Below, piece by piece: positions 36,299-45,375 of a DNA stretch of 64,000 nucleotides. Below the pieces are notes generated by a model. That model was not told the DNA's origin and did not search any database. It was given only the letters and a program-made list of their open reading frames with translations. Where the stretch lies: NCBI GenBank assembly GCA_944323505.1, contig CALUST010000010.1, positions 62,001-126,000 of the forward strand. The letters run 5' to 3'. Source of the DNA: an uncultured Bacteroidales bacterium. Its GTDB lineage: Bacteria; Bacteroidota; Bacteroidia; Bacteroidales; UBA932. Position numbers and translations under genes: made by a program. Each line of letters begins with the position of its first letter. The stretch's first letter is position 1.

Positions 36299-37459
36299 AT
36301 GAATAAAATAATATCAGAATTGAAGAAAAGTCATGAGGCTCTACTTGCCAGGAAGAATGCTGTCTCCTGCTCCAACGGTGTATGGGACAGATACCGTTAT
36401 CCTGTCCTGACGGCAGAGCATACCCCGCTTTTCTGGAGATATGACCTCAATCCGGAGTCGGACTCGCATCCCGAGGAGATTTTCGGCATCAACGGGACTT
36501 TCAATTCAGGCGCAATCAGATTTGACGGGAGATACATTCTTGCAGTCAGGGTCGAAGGTGCTGACAGGAAGTCGTTCTTCGCTATCGCCGAAAGCCCTAA
36601 CGGGATTGACAATTTCAGGTTCTGGCCATATCCCGTGCAGATGGGATATTTCCCTGGGGAGACAAATGTCTATGACATGAGGCTGACCTTGCATGAGGAC
36701 GGATGGATCTACGGCCTTTTCTGTTCCGAGAGCAAGGATCCGGCTGCTGCAGATGGGGACATGTCATCCGCGGTTGCAGCCTGCGGCATAGTCAGGACGC
36801 ATGACCTGAAGACCTGGGAGCGGCTTCCGAACCTTGAGAGCCGTACACAGCAGAGGAATGTGGTGCTTCATCCGGAGTTTGTGGACGGAAGATACGCATT
36901 GTACACCAGGCCTCAGGATGACTTCATCAATGCCGGGCTTGGGGGAGGTATAGGCTGGGCCTTGACAGACGACATGGCTGCTGCAAGGATCAGCGATGAG
37001 AGAATCATCAATACCAGGGCCTACCATACGGTCAAAGAACTGAAGAACGGGGAGGGACCGTCCCCTATACGTACAAGAGAGGGATGGTTGCATCTCGCCC
37101 ACGGGGTCAGGGGTTGTGCTGCCGGGCTCAGGTATGTGCTCTATCTGTATCTGACATCACTTGAGAGACCGTGGGAGGTCATCGCAGAACCGGCAGGGTA
37201 TTTCCTGGCACCCATTGGGGAGGAGCGTGTGGGTGATGTCTCCAACGTCCTTTTCTCCAACGGATGGATTGCCGATGATGACGGCACCGTCTACATTTAT
37301 TATGCGTCAAGTGACACGCGTATGCATGTCGCCACATCTACGATAGAAAGGCTGCTTTATTATTGTCATAATGCCGGCAGTGACGGACTGACTTGGAAGT
37401 CATCTGTGGACAGGCTTGACGGCATCATTGACAGGAATATGGCATATTTCCGCAAATGA
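36299..37459 (+). CDS. GH130 4-O-beta-D-mannosyl-D-glucose phosphorylase
   Basis: A 386-residue cytoplasmic phosphorylase of GH130 (subfamily 1 features) that splits mannosyl-beta-1,4-glucose with phosphate into mannose 1-phosphate and glucose. I start at the ATG at 36299, as the upstream extension from 36179 is A/T-rich and unlike the family. The N-G-T-F-N-S-G-A segment near residue 64 and Asp126 in Y-D-M-R-L, which aligns with the catalytic Asp of this subfamily, are visible, as is H-P-E-F near 190. A mannobiose or cellobiose 2-epimerase usually supplies the substrate, but none lies in this window. The sugar transporter gene begins 4 bases before its stop. Confidence 0.92.
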   Translation: MNKIISELKKSHEALLARKNAVSCSNGVWDRYRYPVLTAEHTPLFWRYDLNPESDSHPEEIFGINGTFNSGAIRFDGRYILAVRVEGADRKSFFAIAESPNGIDNFRFWPYPVQMGYFPGETNVYDMRLTLHEDGWIYGLFCSESKDPAAADGDMSSAVAACGIVRTHDLKTWERLPNLESRTQQRNVVLHPEFVDGRYALYTRPQDDFINAGLGGGIGWALTDDMAAARISDERIINTRAYHTVKELKNGEGPSPIRTREGWLHLAHGVRGCAAGLRYVLYLYLTSLERPWEVIAEPAGYFLAPIGEERVGDVSNVLFSNGWIADDDGTVYIYYASSDTRMHVATSTIERLLYYCHNAGSDGLTWKSSVDRLDGIIDRNMAYFRK

Positions 37460-38828
37460 ATATGAAACTGTACGAGAAAATAGGCTATGGTCTTGGTGAT
37501 ACGGCATCTTCTATATTCTGGAAGCTGTTCGGGGTATATCTGCTGTATTTCTATACTGATGTCGTGGGCCTTGACGTGGCCGTCACCGGGACCATGTTCC
37601 TTGTTACGCGTATCTGGGACTCGTGCTTCGACCCTGTCGTGGGGGTGATTGCCGACAGGACCGATACCAGATGGGGAAAGTTCAGGCCTTATCTGCTGTG
37701 GATGGCAGTCCCGTTCGGGATAATGGGGGTGCTGACATTCTCGTCGCCTGAGTTCTCCCTGACATGGAAGACAGGCTTTGCCTACCTGACCTATTCCTTG
37801 ATGATGATGGTCTATTCTCTCATAAACGTGCCTTATGCCACGCTGCTTGGCGTCCTGTCTGACGATCCTCGGGAACGCGTCTCGCTGTCGTCATACAAGA
37901 TGGCCTTTGCAGCCTTGGGAAGCATTCTGGCATTGGCTCTTATAGAGCCTCTTGTCAACCTGTTCGGAGGAGACATGGCTGGGACCGGGAGCTGGACCAA
38001 GGCGGTTGCAGTGCTTGCGGCTGTAGCCGTAGTGCTGTTCTTCTGCACATTCTCCCTTACGAAAGAGAGAGTGGTCCCGGTCTCCGACAAAAGCCATTCG
38101 CTCAAGTCCGATCTGTGCGACCTGCTGAGGAACATCCCGTGGTGGATGCTTCTTGGGGGGGGATTTCTGTATTGCTGTTCAATTCGATAAGGGAAGGCGG
38201 GGCCGTCTATTATTTCAAATATTATGCTCTTGAGCATTGGTCATTGCCGTGGGGGCTGTCTGCCGTGACTCTCTATCTGGTGCTCGGACAGGCATTCAAC
38301 ATAGCAGGAATCATTCTCATCCCTTATGTGTCTTCCCGTGTCGGCAAGAAGAATGCCTTCATATTGATGATGGGGATTGTCGCTGTCCTCAGCGGGCTTT
38401 TCTGGTTCCTCGGACCGGATGACTTTGTCCTGATGATGGTGGCGCAGTCTCTGATAAGTCTTGCCGCAGGCGGTATCATGCCTCTGTTGTGGTCAATGTA
38501 TGCCGATGTGGCCGACTGGTCCGAATGGAAGACGGGCAGGAGGGCTACAGGGCTTATATTCTCATCATCATCGATGTCGCAGAAACTGGGATGGTCGCTT
38601 GGCGGGGCTGTCACCGGATGGCTTCTCTATCTTTTCGGCTTTGAGGCCAATGTTGTCCAGACAGAGTCGGCTGTCATTGGCATACGTCTCATGCAGAGTG
38701 TGCTGCCTGCCTGCGGTGCCCTACTTTCTGTAGTTTTCATGCTGTTCTATACCCTTGACGACAAGATGATGTCAACTGTCGGGGACTCGCTGCGGCTCCG
38801 CAGGGAGGCAAATCATGGAGGAAGATAG
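37456..38828 (+). pseudogene. GPH-family sugar/cation symporter, broken by a frameshift at a G tract
   Basis: A glycoside-pentoside-hexuronide (MFS) transporter of about 457 residues if the frame is restored, probably importing manno-oligosaccharides. The first frame (37456-38190) carries six helices to W-W-M-L-L-G-G-G and then leaves the family pattern and stops. The second (continuing from about 38163 to 38828) resumes at I-S-V-L-L-F-N-S-I-R and holds six more helices. The break is at a run of eight G (38155-38162); nine or six G would join the halves. Either the gene is inactive, or it is phase-variable, slips during expression, or the base count is an error. No other strong sequence defect is visible, and the gene sits tightly between GH130 and the AraC regulator. 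Confidence 0.85.
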
Positions 38829-38830
38829 TC

Positions 38831-39721
38831 ATGGAGAAGTTCAACGTATTGTCGGAGATACCTCCGATAGCCCCAGAGGATAGTTTTGTCCTTTTTGAGC
38901 GGCACAAGATGGATTTCACTTTCCCGATACATATCCATAACGAATACGAACTGAATTATGTCAGCGGGGCGAAGGGGGCAATCAGGGTCGTAGGGGACAA
39001 TATCGAGGAAATAGGGGACAGGGACCTGGTGCTCATCACCGGGGACAGGCTGGAGCATGCATGGTACAACGGCCACAAGCCACAGGATGCCGAGATTACG
39101 GAGATTACAATCCAGTTCCATCCTGACTTGTTCTCAAGCGGGTTCATAGAGAAGAACCAGTTCTACCGGATCCGGAAACTGCTGGAGGCTGCCAGAAAAG
39201 GTGTCGCTTTCTCTGACGAGACCATCGGCAAGGCCTATGCGGTGATCTCGCAATTGATTGAAAGCAAGGGATTCAAGTCTATACTCCTCTTTCTTGAACT
39301 GCTTGATGTCATAGCCTGTGATTCGGAATACAGGGTGCTGTCACAATATTCGATGTCTGCTGATATGCCCGCACAGTATGACAGCCGCAGGGTCGCAAGA
39401 ATCATGAAATATCTGAATGCGAATTACAGCAGGGACATAACGTTGGAGGAGGTGGCATCGGTTGTCAACATGAGCATCCCGACATTCAGCCGTTTCATAC
39501 GGCAGAGGACCGGGAAGAGTTTTGTCAACTGTCTCAACGACATCAGGATCTCTGTGGTGTCCAAGCGGCTCATAGAAGAGCCTACGAGGACAATCTCGGA
39601 GATTGCTTTTGAGTCCGGGTTCAGCAACCTCTCCAATTTTAACAGGGTATTCAAGAAAAAGAAAGGCATGACCCCGCAGGAGTTCCGTATGTTTTTCTTC
39701 AAAAGATACATGATAATCTGA
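38831..39721 (+). CDS. AraC-family transcriptional regulator with cupin sensor
   Basis: A 296-residue regulator with an N-terminal cupin domain (about residues 10-110, with H-I-H-N-E-Y-E-L-N-Y near 37 where sugars bind in AraC proteins) and a C-terminal double helix-turn-helix (about 185-290, including S-G-F-S-N-L-S-N-F-N-R-V-F-K). It lies between the sugar transporter and the GH26 gene, starting 2 bases after the transporter stop, so it most likely activates this mannan locus in response to a manno-oligosaccharide. It is a soluble AraC rather than the hybrid two-component sensor found in many Bacteroides loci. Confidence 0.9.
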   Translation: MEKFNVLSEIPPIAPEDSFVLFERHKMDFTFPIHIHNEYELNYVSGAKGAIRVVGDNIEEIGDRDLVLITGDRLEHAWYNGHKPQDAEITEITIQFHPDLFSSGFIEKNQFYRIRKLLEAARKGVAFSDETIGKAYAVISQLIESKGFKSILLFLELLDVIACDSEYRVLSQYSMSADMPAQYDSRRVARIMKYLNANYSRDITLEEVASVVNMSIPTFSRFIRQRTGKSFVNCLNDIRISVVSKRLIEEPTRTISEIAFESGFSNLSNFNRVFKKKKGMTPQEFRMFFFKRYMII

Positions 39722-39744
39722 TCACATAATTAAAATTTTTTGCA

Positions 39745-40956
39745 ATGAAACGATTTATTCTTTTTTCGGTGATGACGGCCTTTATCTCATGTACGGCTTG
39801 TTCGGAAGAGACGACAGTCACCCCGCGAGAGCCTCAGTCTGACAGGCCTCGCGCATTGATTGACCCTGATGCGACTCCACAGACCGCGGCCTTGTATCAG
39901 AATCTGTTCACAATCACAGAGAAAGGTACCATGTTCGGGGCACAGATCCCTACATTGTACGGTCTGGATGAGCCTTATGTCAAGGAGACAGGCAGTACTG
40001 ATGACCGCTGGTATGACGACGGGTCGGTATCGCACTCGGACACCAAGTTCATCACAGGCAGCCATCCTGCAGTCTGCGGATGGGAACTCAGCCAGATAGA
40101 GCTTGACAGCGAGATAAATATTGACGGGGAGGACTTTGATGACATCCGCAAGCACATCATTGCCGCATACGACAGAGGGGCTGTCAATACTATATCATGG
40201 CATTGTGCCAATCCTGTCAGCGGCGGCAATTCCTGGGATCCGACCAGGGCGGTCTACAGCATCATCCCTGGCGGGGAGAACCATGAGAAATTCAAAGGAT
40301 GGCTGGACAAGGTGGCAGATTTCATGCTCACGCTGAAAGGTTCGGACGGAGTGCAGATACCGTTGATTTTCAGACCTTGGCATGAACATACGGGAGCCGG
40401 CTTCTGGTGGGGCAAGGGAAATGCCTCCCAGAGCGAGTTCGTGGCATTGTGGCAGTTCACTGTGGAATATCTGAGGGATGAGAGAGGCCTGCACAATCTG
40501 ATATGGGCCTATTCTCCGGATATGATTCATCTTTCGTCCCGCGATGACTATCTGGAATACTGGCCGGGAGATGACTGGGTGGATATGCTCGGTCTGGATG
40601 CCTACGACAGGGCGGAGGCGGACTACGGACATAGGGGACTGCAGCTCGTGAGGATGTCGAGTGTCATAGCGGCAGAGAAGAACAAACCTTTTGCCATCAC
40701 TGAGACCGGACTGGAGAATAACGACCCTGCCTATTCCGACTACTATAATGAGAAATGGTGGACTCAGATGCTCTATAAGGCCATAGACGGTCAGCCTGTC
40801 GCCTTTGCCCTGGTATGGCGAAACGGGGATCTTCCGACCAACGGCGGACATTTCTTCAATGCTTTCAGAGGCTGCTATACCGAGGATGATTTCCGTGAAT
40901 TCGCGGCCAAGGACAATGTCCTTCTTGAAGACGATCTTCCTGATATGTACAGATAA
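39745..40956 (+). CDS. GH26 beta-mannanase lipoprotein
   Basis: A 403-residue glycoside hydrolase of family 26 that cuts beta-1,4-mannan chains, or takes mannobiose units from ends. The signal carries lipobox-like I-S-C-T-A-C near residue 16-19, so it is probably surface anchored. The barrel shows the acid/base Glu214 in R-P-W-H-E-H-T-G and the nucleophile Glu320 in I-T-E-T-G. A W-A-Y-S-P-D segment and W-P-G-D-D-W-V-D-M-L-G are family marks. It begins 23 bases after the AraC gene and 12 bases before the GH37-like gene in one direction with susC/susD. Confidence 0.93.
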   Translation: MKRFILFSVMTAFISCTACSEETTVTPREPQSDRPRALIDPDATPQTAALYQNLFTITEKGTMFGAQIPTLYGLDEPYVKETGSTDDRWYDDGSVSHSDTKFITGSHPAVCGWELSQIELDSEINIDGEDFDDIRKHIIAAYDRGAVNTISWHCANPVSGGNSWDPTRAVYSIIPGGENHEKFKGWLDKVADFMLTLKGSDGVQIPLIFRPWHEHTGAGFWWGKGNASQSEFVALWQFTVEYLRDERGLHNLIWAYSPDMIHLSSRDDYLEYWPGDDWVDMLGLDAYDRAEADYGHRGLQLVRMSSVIAAEKNKPFAITETGLENNDPAYSDYYNEKWWTQMLYKAIDGQPVAFALVWRNGDLPTNGGHFFNAFRGCYTEDDFREFAAKDNVLLEDDLPDMYR

Positions 40957-40968
40957 TCTGCTCCCGCC

Positions 40969-42276
40969 ATGAAAATACAATATCTGACAGCAGCGGTGCT
41001 TGCCTTGGCCGCCTGCGTTTCCTGCAAGACCCGGGAAGATACATCTGCAATCAGGGCTTTCATCTCTGAATCATGGGATTCCACGATTCATTACAATCCT
41101 GCCGATACAGGCACCCTGATAGGGCTGCCGTATCCGTACACTGTGCCGGGAGTCGGGGACACATTCCCTGAGATGTATTATTGGGACACGTTCTTCACCA
41201 ATGAAGGGCTGGTGCTTGACGGCAGGCTGGAGCAGGCGAAGAACAATACTGATGACATGCTCTACCTGGTCGGGAGATTCGGGATGATGCCTAACGGCAA
41301 CAGGACGTGGTATCTTGACCGCTCCCAGCCGCCGTATCTTTCGATGATGGTGTCAAGGGTATACGAGTATACTGAGGACAGGGAGTGGCTTGCCCATGCC
41401 TACGATGTGCTGAAGAAGGAGTACGGGTTCTGGATGACAGAACGTATCACTCCTGTCGGACTGAACAGGTATTCTTCTTCTGCAGGCGATGCTCTTGTCC
41501 AGGAGTTCGTGGATACCGGAGGGCGCAGGCTCGGGACGGATTTCAGGAAACAGGGCCTGACCGATGCGGAGATCTATACCCTGGGCCGGAATTTCGTCGC
41601 AGAGGCCGAGTCCGGCTGGGACATGAACCCTCGCTTTGACAGGAGATGTGAGGATTTCTGCCCCGTGGACCTTAATTCCAATCTCTATCTGTATGAGAAG
41701 AATTTCGAGCGGTTTGCAGACATCCTGGGGCTTCCTGACGAGGCTGAGGAATGGAGGGAAGCCGCCGAAGGCAGGAAAGAAAGGATAATGAAGTACTGCT
41801 ACGACCCTGACAAAGGGCAGTTCTATGACTATGACTACGTGAATGACAGACGTTCGGATGTCGTCTCGGCAGCGATATTCTCCCTCCTCTATGCCGGTGT
41901 CCCCGACAAGGAATATGCGGACTGCGTGGTCAGGGGACTTGACAGGCTGGAATACGACTATGGGGTGGCTGTATGTGAGGACAAGCCTTATGACTATGCC
42001 TACCAGTGGTCTTTCCCTAACTCTTGGCCACCTGCCACGTATATCACCATCGCAGGTCTGCGCAACTATGGCTATATGCGTGATGCCAGGCGTATCGCCC
42101 GCAAATATGTGGCCATGGTCACGAAGTCTTTCGGGCTTACGGGCCATCTGTGGGAAAAGTACAATGTCATGGACGGGACCACGAATGTGAGCAATGAATA
42201 TGAGATGCCTACGATGCTCGGATGGAGTGCCGGGACATTCATATATGTGGATGAATTTCTGAAAGGGAACAAATAA
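40969..42276 (+). CDS. GH37 (trehalase-family) lipoprotein
   Basis: A 435-residue lipoprotein (A-C-V-S-C lipobox) of the GH37 alpha/alpha-barrel family. Marks: P-G-V-G-D-T-F-P-E-M-Y-Y-W-D-T near residue 48, N-G-N-R-T-W-Y-L-D-R-S-Q-P-P, the acid-type Asp in E-S-G-W-D-M-N, Q-W-S-F-P-N-S-W-P-P (usually Q-W-D-x-P-N-G-W-x-P), and E-K-Y-N holding the base. The catalytic pair is kept, but the Q-W-D Asp is Ser and the Gly is Ser, so the substrate may differ from trehalose. It is shorter than E. coli trehalase. Trehalose degradation is not expected in a mannan locus; the target is unknown, perhaps an alpha-linked side chain. Confidence 0.82.
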   Translation: MKIQYLTAAVLALAACVSCKTREDTSAIRAFISESWDSTIHYNPADTGTLIGLPYPYTVPGVGDTFPEMYYWDTFFTNEGLVLDGRLEQAKNNTDDMLYLVGRFGMMPNGNRTWYLDRSQPPYLSMMVSRVYEYTEDREWLAHAYDVLKKEYGFWMTERITPVGLNRYSSSAGDALVQEFVDTGGRRLGTDFRKQGLTDAEIYTLGRNFVAEAESGWDMNPRFDRRCEDFCPVDLNSNLYLYEKNFERFADILGLPDEAEEWREAAEGRKERIMKYCYDPDKGQFYDYDYVNDRRSDVVSAAIFSLLYAGVPDKEYADCVVRGLDRLEYDYGVAVCEDKPYDYAYQWSFPNSWPPATYITIAGLRNYGYMRDARRIARKYVAMVTKSFGLTGHLWEKYNVMDGTTNVSNEYEMPTMLGWSAGTFIYVDEFLKGNK

Positions 42277-42286
42277 CCATATAATT

Positions 42287-45200
42287 ATGAACACTATTTT
42301 TAGAGAAAAGAGCAGATGGCTCATAACTGTGCTGATGCTGCTGTTTCTGCAGACGGCATTCGGCCAGACAAAGCATGTCACCGGACAGGTTTGTGACAAT
42401 GAGGGCATTCCTGTCGTAGGGGCAAGTGTGATTATCGAGGGCACCCTTACCGGTGCCATAACGGATGAGAACGGGGATTTCTCGCTGGAAGCCCCTGACG
42501 GGAGTACTCTGGTGGTGGAATTTCTCGGATTCAAGGAGCAGAAAGTGACTGTGACATCCGCCAGGTCAAGGTTTGACATTACTCTCGAACCGGAATATGA
42601 GTATCTGGACGATGTGGTGGTCGTCGGCTATGGGGCAGTCAAGAAAAGCGACCTTACCGGTTCCGTGGCATCTGTCAAGATGCAGAGCATCAATGACATC
42701 CCGGCAAGTTCTGTCGACGGGCTCCTCCAGGGTCGTGCGGCAGGACTCCAGGTCATGAACAACTCCCAGGACCCGGGTGCGAGTTCGATAATCAGGATCA
42801 GGGGAAATTCTTCAATCAACGGCTCCAATACTCCTCTGGTTGTGGTCAACGGCTTCCCTATGGGAGATGCCGGAAACCTGTCCCAGATCAATCTCACGGA
42901 TATCGAGTCCGTAGAAGTGCTGAAAGATGCCTCCGCATCTGCCATCTATGGTTCCAGAGGTGCGAACGGTGTGATTCTCATCACTACTAAGGAGGCGGAA
43001 GAGGGTATTACCACTGTGACCGCAAAGCATCAGACAGTGATAAGCCAGCTCTCGGATCCTATAGACGTATGGTACGACCCTATGCTCATGGCACAGGTGG
43101 CCAATGAGGAGCAGGTAAATGCAGGGTACACCCCTCCTTATATCGGAGCGGTTACCGGAGGTATCTATTATCCTTCACTCATGGAGATCCAGAACGGAGA
43201 ATGGTCCAATACCGACTGGGTGGACCTCTGTCTCAGGACCCCTATCATAAACAGTACCACGCTTTCTGTGAACAGCGCGGGCAAGAAGGCCTCCATCAAC
43301 GCCAATGTCAACTATTATGACGACCAGGGTATCTACAAGAATGACGGATACTCCCGACTGAACGGCAACGTCCGTTTCAGATACAACCTGTTCGACAATT
43401 TCACCATTTCTTCCTATAATGTGGTGTCCATCAGCAACAGGAACACATGCAACGAACTCGAATACGGGCGTAACATCCTATGGCCGGTCTATGACGAGAA
43501 CGGCAACTATTATACTGCAGGACCGACGGACTTCTCTCATCCGCTGAACATCATGGAGAACGTGAAGAACAAGAGCACCGAAAGGGACTACATCAACTCC
43601 ATAGCCATAGACTGGGAGATAATCGACGGGCTCAGGCTCCACTCGCAGCTCGACTACCGCTATCATACCACCATAGGAGATGTGTACCGTGCAAGCAACA
43701 CGTCCCAGGATGCACATGACAACGGCGGTATCGCCCAGGTCAACACCACATTCTACCAGGATGTCCTCACTGAGACCTATCTCACATACAGCAAGGTATT
43801 CAACAAGATACATGATTTCTCCGTGATGGCGGGACATTCCTACAACTGGCAGAACAACCGTGGGCTTTACACGACATCGAGGGGATTCGTGAATGACGTG
43901 CTCGGAAACGAGGACATGAGCTCAGGTGATCCGGAATTGAGACAGATCTCCAATGACGGCTACTATATCAGCAAACTGCTCTCGTTCTATGGCCGTGTCA
44001 ACTACACTCTCATGGACAGGTATCTGTTCACATTCACGATGAGAGCCGACGGTTCCACCAAGTTCGGAAAGAACAACAAGTGGGGATATTTCCCGTCAGG
44101 TGCAATCAGCTGGAAGATGCACAATGAACCGTGGCTGGAGAATGTGTCATGGCTGAGCGAACTGAAGCTCAGGGCAAGTTACGGCATATCCGGAAACCAG
44201 GGTATCGACAGTTACCAGACTCTTGACAGGTACGGCATGGAGAAATTCTGGAACAACGGGGCATGGCAGACAGTCATCGGCCCGGGCTATGAGGTAGGCA
44301 GGACGGGTGCGGACAACCGTTATATGGTATGGGGAGGCATAGCCAATCCGGATCTCAAATGGGAGACCACTGCGCAGGCCGACATAGGTATCGATGCCGC
44401 TTTCTTCAACAGCCGTCTCCGTCTTACAGCCGACGTTTATCATAAATATACATCCGACCTGCTTCGAGAGAAATACCTTCCGCTCTCATCAAGTTACGAC
44501 AAGATATGGGTCAACGACGGAGAGGTGGTCAACAAGGGATTCGAGATAAGCATCGAGGGTGATATCATCTCCACCAGGGACTGGAACTTGTCAGCGACAT
44601 TCATCTACTCCATGAACCGCAACGAAGTGAAGAGCCTGGGTGACGCCATCTCAAGCGGCCTCTCGCAGGACTACCTCACAGGCATGTACTATGAAGTGAC
44701 TGGTCCTGCCGTCTCGATGTTCAACCAGAACGCAAGCATCTATGCCGTCGGCCAGCCGATGAACGTGTTCTATGGCTATATGGTTGACGGTATCATCCAG
44801 GAAGGGGAGGATCCCGGCTTTATCGACCCGAGCGGTCTGAGAGACAGGCCCGGAGAGTTCAAGTATGTGGACCTTGACGGGGACTATGCCATCACGGCAA
44901 ACGACAGGACCATCATAGGCGACCCGAACCCGGACTTCAATGCCAGTCTCAACCTCGCCCTCACATGGAAGAACCTGGATTTCTCCGTCTTCCTCTATGG
45001 CGTGTACGGCAACGACATACTGTACAACAACTATACTTTCAGCCCTCGCGTGAAGGCAAAGAGATGGACCCCGGACAACCCTACGAATGATTTCCCTCGT
45101 CTGAACAACGGCCGTCAGTATCTGCTTTCGGACTACTTCATACAGGACGGGTCATTCCTCCGCATCCAGAATGTCAATCTCGGCTACACCATCCCGTTCA

Positions 45201-45364
45201 AGAAAGCATTTATCAAGAACATCAAGATTTCCGCGAATATCGAGAACCTCTACACATTCACGAAATTCGACGGATATGATCCTGAGGTCGGGCTTGACGG
45301 CATCTATTGGGGCGGCTATCCGAAATTCAGGAAATATACTGTGGGACTTGAACTGAACTTCTAA
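42287..45364 (+). CDS. susC: SusC-type TonB-dependent outer membrane receptor
   Basis: A 1025-residue outer membrane transporter: signal peptide (1-26), a carboxypeptidase-regulatory-like domain (about 30-105), a TonB-box/plug region with the SusC-specific D-D-V-V-V-V-G-Y-G and S-I-Y-G-S-R-G-A-N-G-V-I-L-I-T-T segments, and a 22-strand beta-barrel to a C-terminal aromatic residue (F). It pairs with SusD to import glycan pieces; here manno-oligosaccharides are inferred from the GH26, GH2 and GH130 neighbours. The start follows the GH37 gene by 10 bases. SusD begins 11 bases downstream. The symbol is used for the family, not for starch. Confidence 0.95.
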   Translation: MNTIFREKSRWLITVLMLLFLQTAFGQTKHVTGQVCDNEGIPVVGASVIIEGTLTGAITDENGDFSLEAPDGSTLVVEFLGFKEQKVTVTSARSRFDITLEPEYEYLDDVVVVGYGAVKKSDLTGSVASVKMQSINDIPASSVDGLLQGRAAGLQVMNNSQDPGASSIIRIRGNSSINGSNTPLVVVNGFPMGDAGNLSQINLTDIESVEVLKDASASAIYGSRGANGVILITTKEAEEGITTVTAKHQTVISQLSDPIDVWYDPMLMAQVANEEQVNAGYTPPYIGAVTGGIYYPSLMEIQNGEWSNTDWVDLCLRTPIINSTTLSVNSAGKKASINANVNYYDDQGIYKNDGYSRLNGNVRFRYNLFDNFTISSYNVVSISNRNTCNELEYGRNILWPVYDENGNYYTAGPTDFSHPLNIMENVKNKSTERDYINSIAIDWEIIDGLRLHSQLDYRYHTTIGDVYRASNTSQDAHDNGGIAQVNTTFYQDVLTETYLTYSKVFNKIHDFSVMAGHSYNWQNNRGLYTTSRGFVNDVLGNEDMSSGDPELRQISNDGYYISKLLSFYGRVNYTLMDRYLFTFTMRADGSTKFGKNNKWGYFPSGAISWKMHNEPWLENVSWLSELKLRASYGISGNQGIDSYQTLDRYGMEKFWNNGAWQTVIGPGYEVGRTGADNRYMVWGGIANPDLKWETTAQADIGIDAAFFNSRLRLTADVYHKYTSDLLREKYLPLSSSYDKIWVNDGEVVNKGFEISIEGDIISTRDWNLSATFIYSMNRNEVKSLGDAISSGLSQDYLTGMYYEVTGPAVSMFNQNASIYAVGQPMNVFYGYMVDGIIQEGEDPGFIDPSGLRDRPGEFKYVDLDGDYAITANDRTIIGDPNPDFNASLNLALTWKNLDFSVFLYGVYGNDILYNNYTFSPRVKAKRWTPDNPTNDFPRLNNGRQYLLSDYFIQDGSFLRIQNVNLGYTIPFKKAFIKNIKISANIENLYTFTKFDGYDPEVGLDGIYWGGYPKFRKYTVGLELNF

Positions 45365-45375
45365 TATATTGGAAT

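Noticed and set aside
38115..38828. Second transporter gene starting at 38115
   Set aside because: Its first 16 residues are an out-of-frame reading of the first half; the conserved sequence resumes only at the G tract, so it is the second half of one broken gene.
41353..42579. 408-codon frame opposite the GH37 and susC genes
   Set aside because: It crosses two real genes and their boundary on the opposite strand, and shows no domain.
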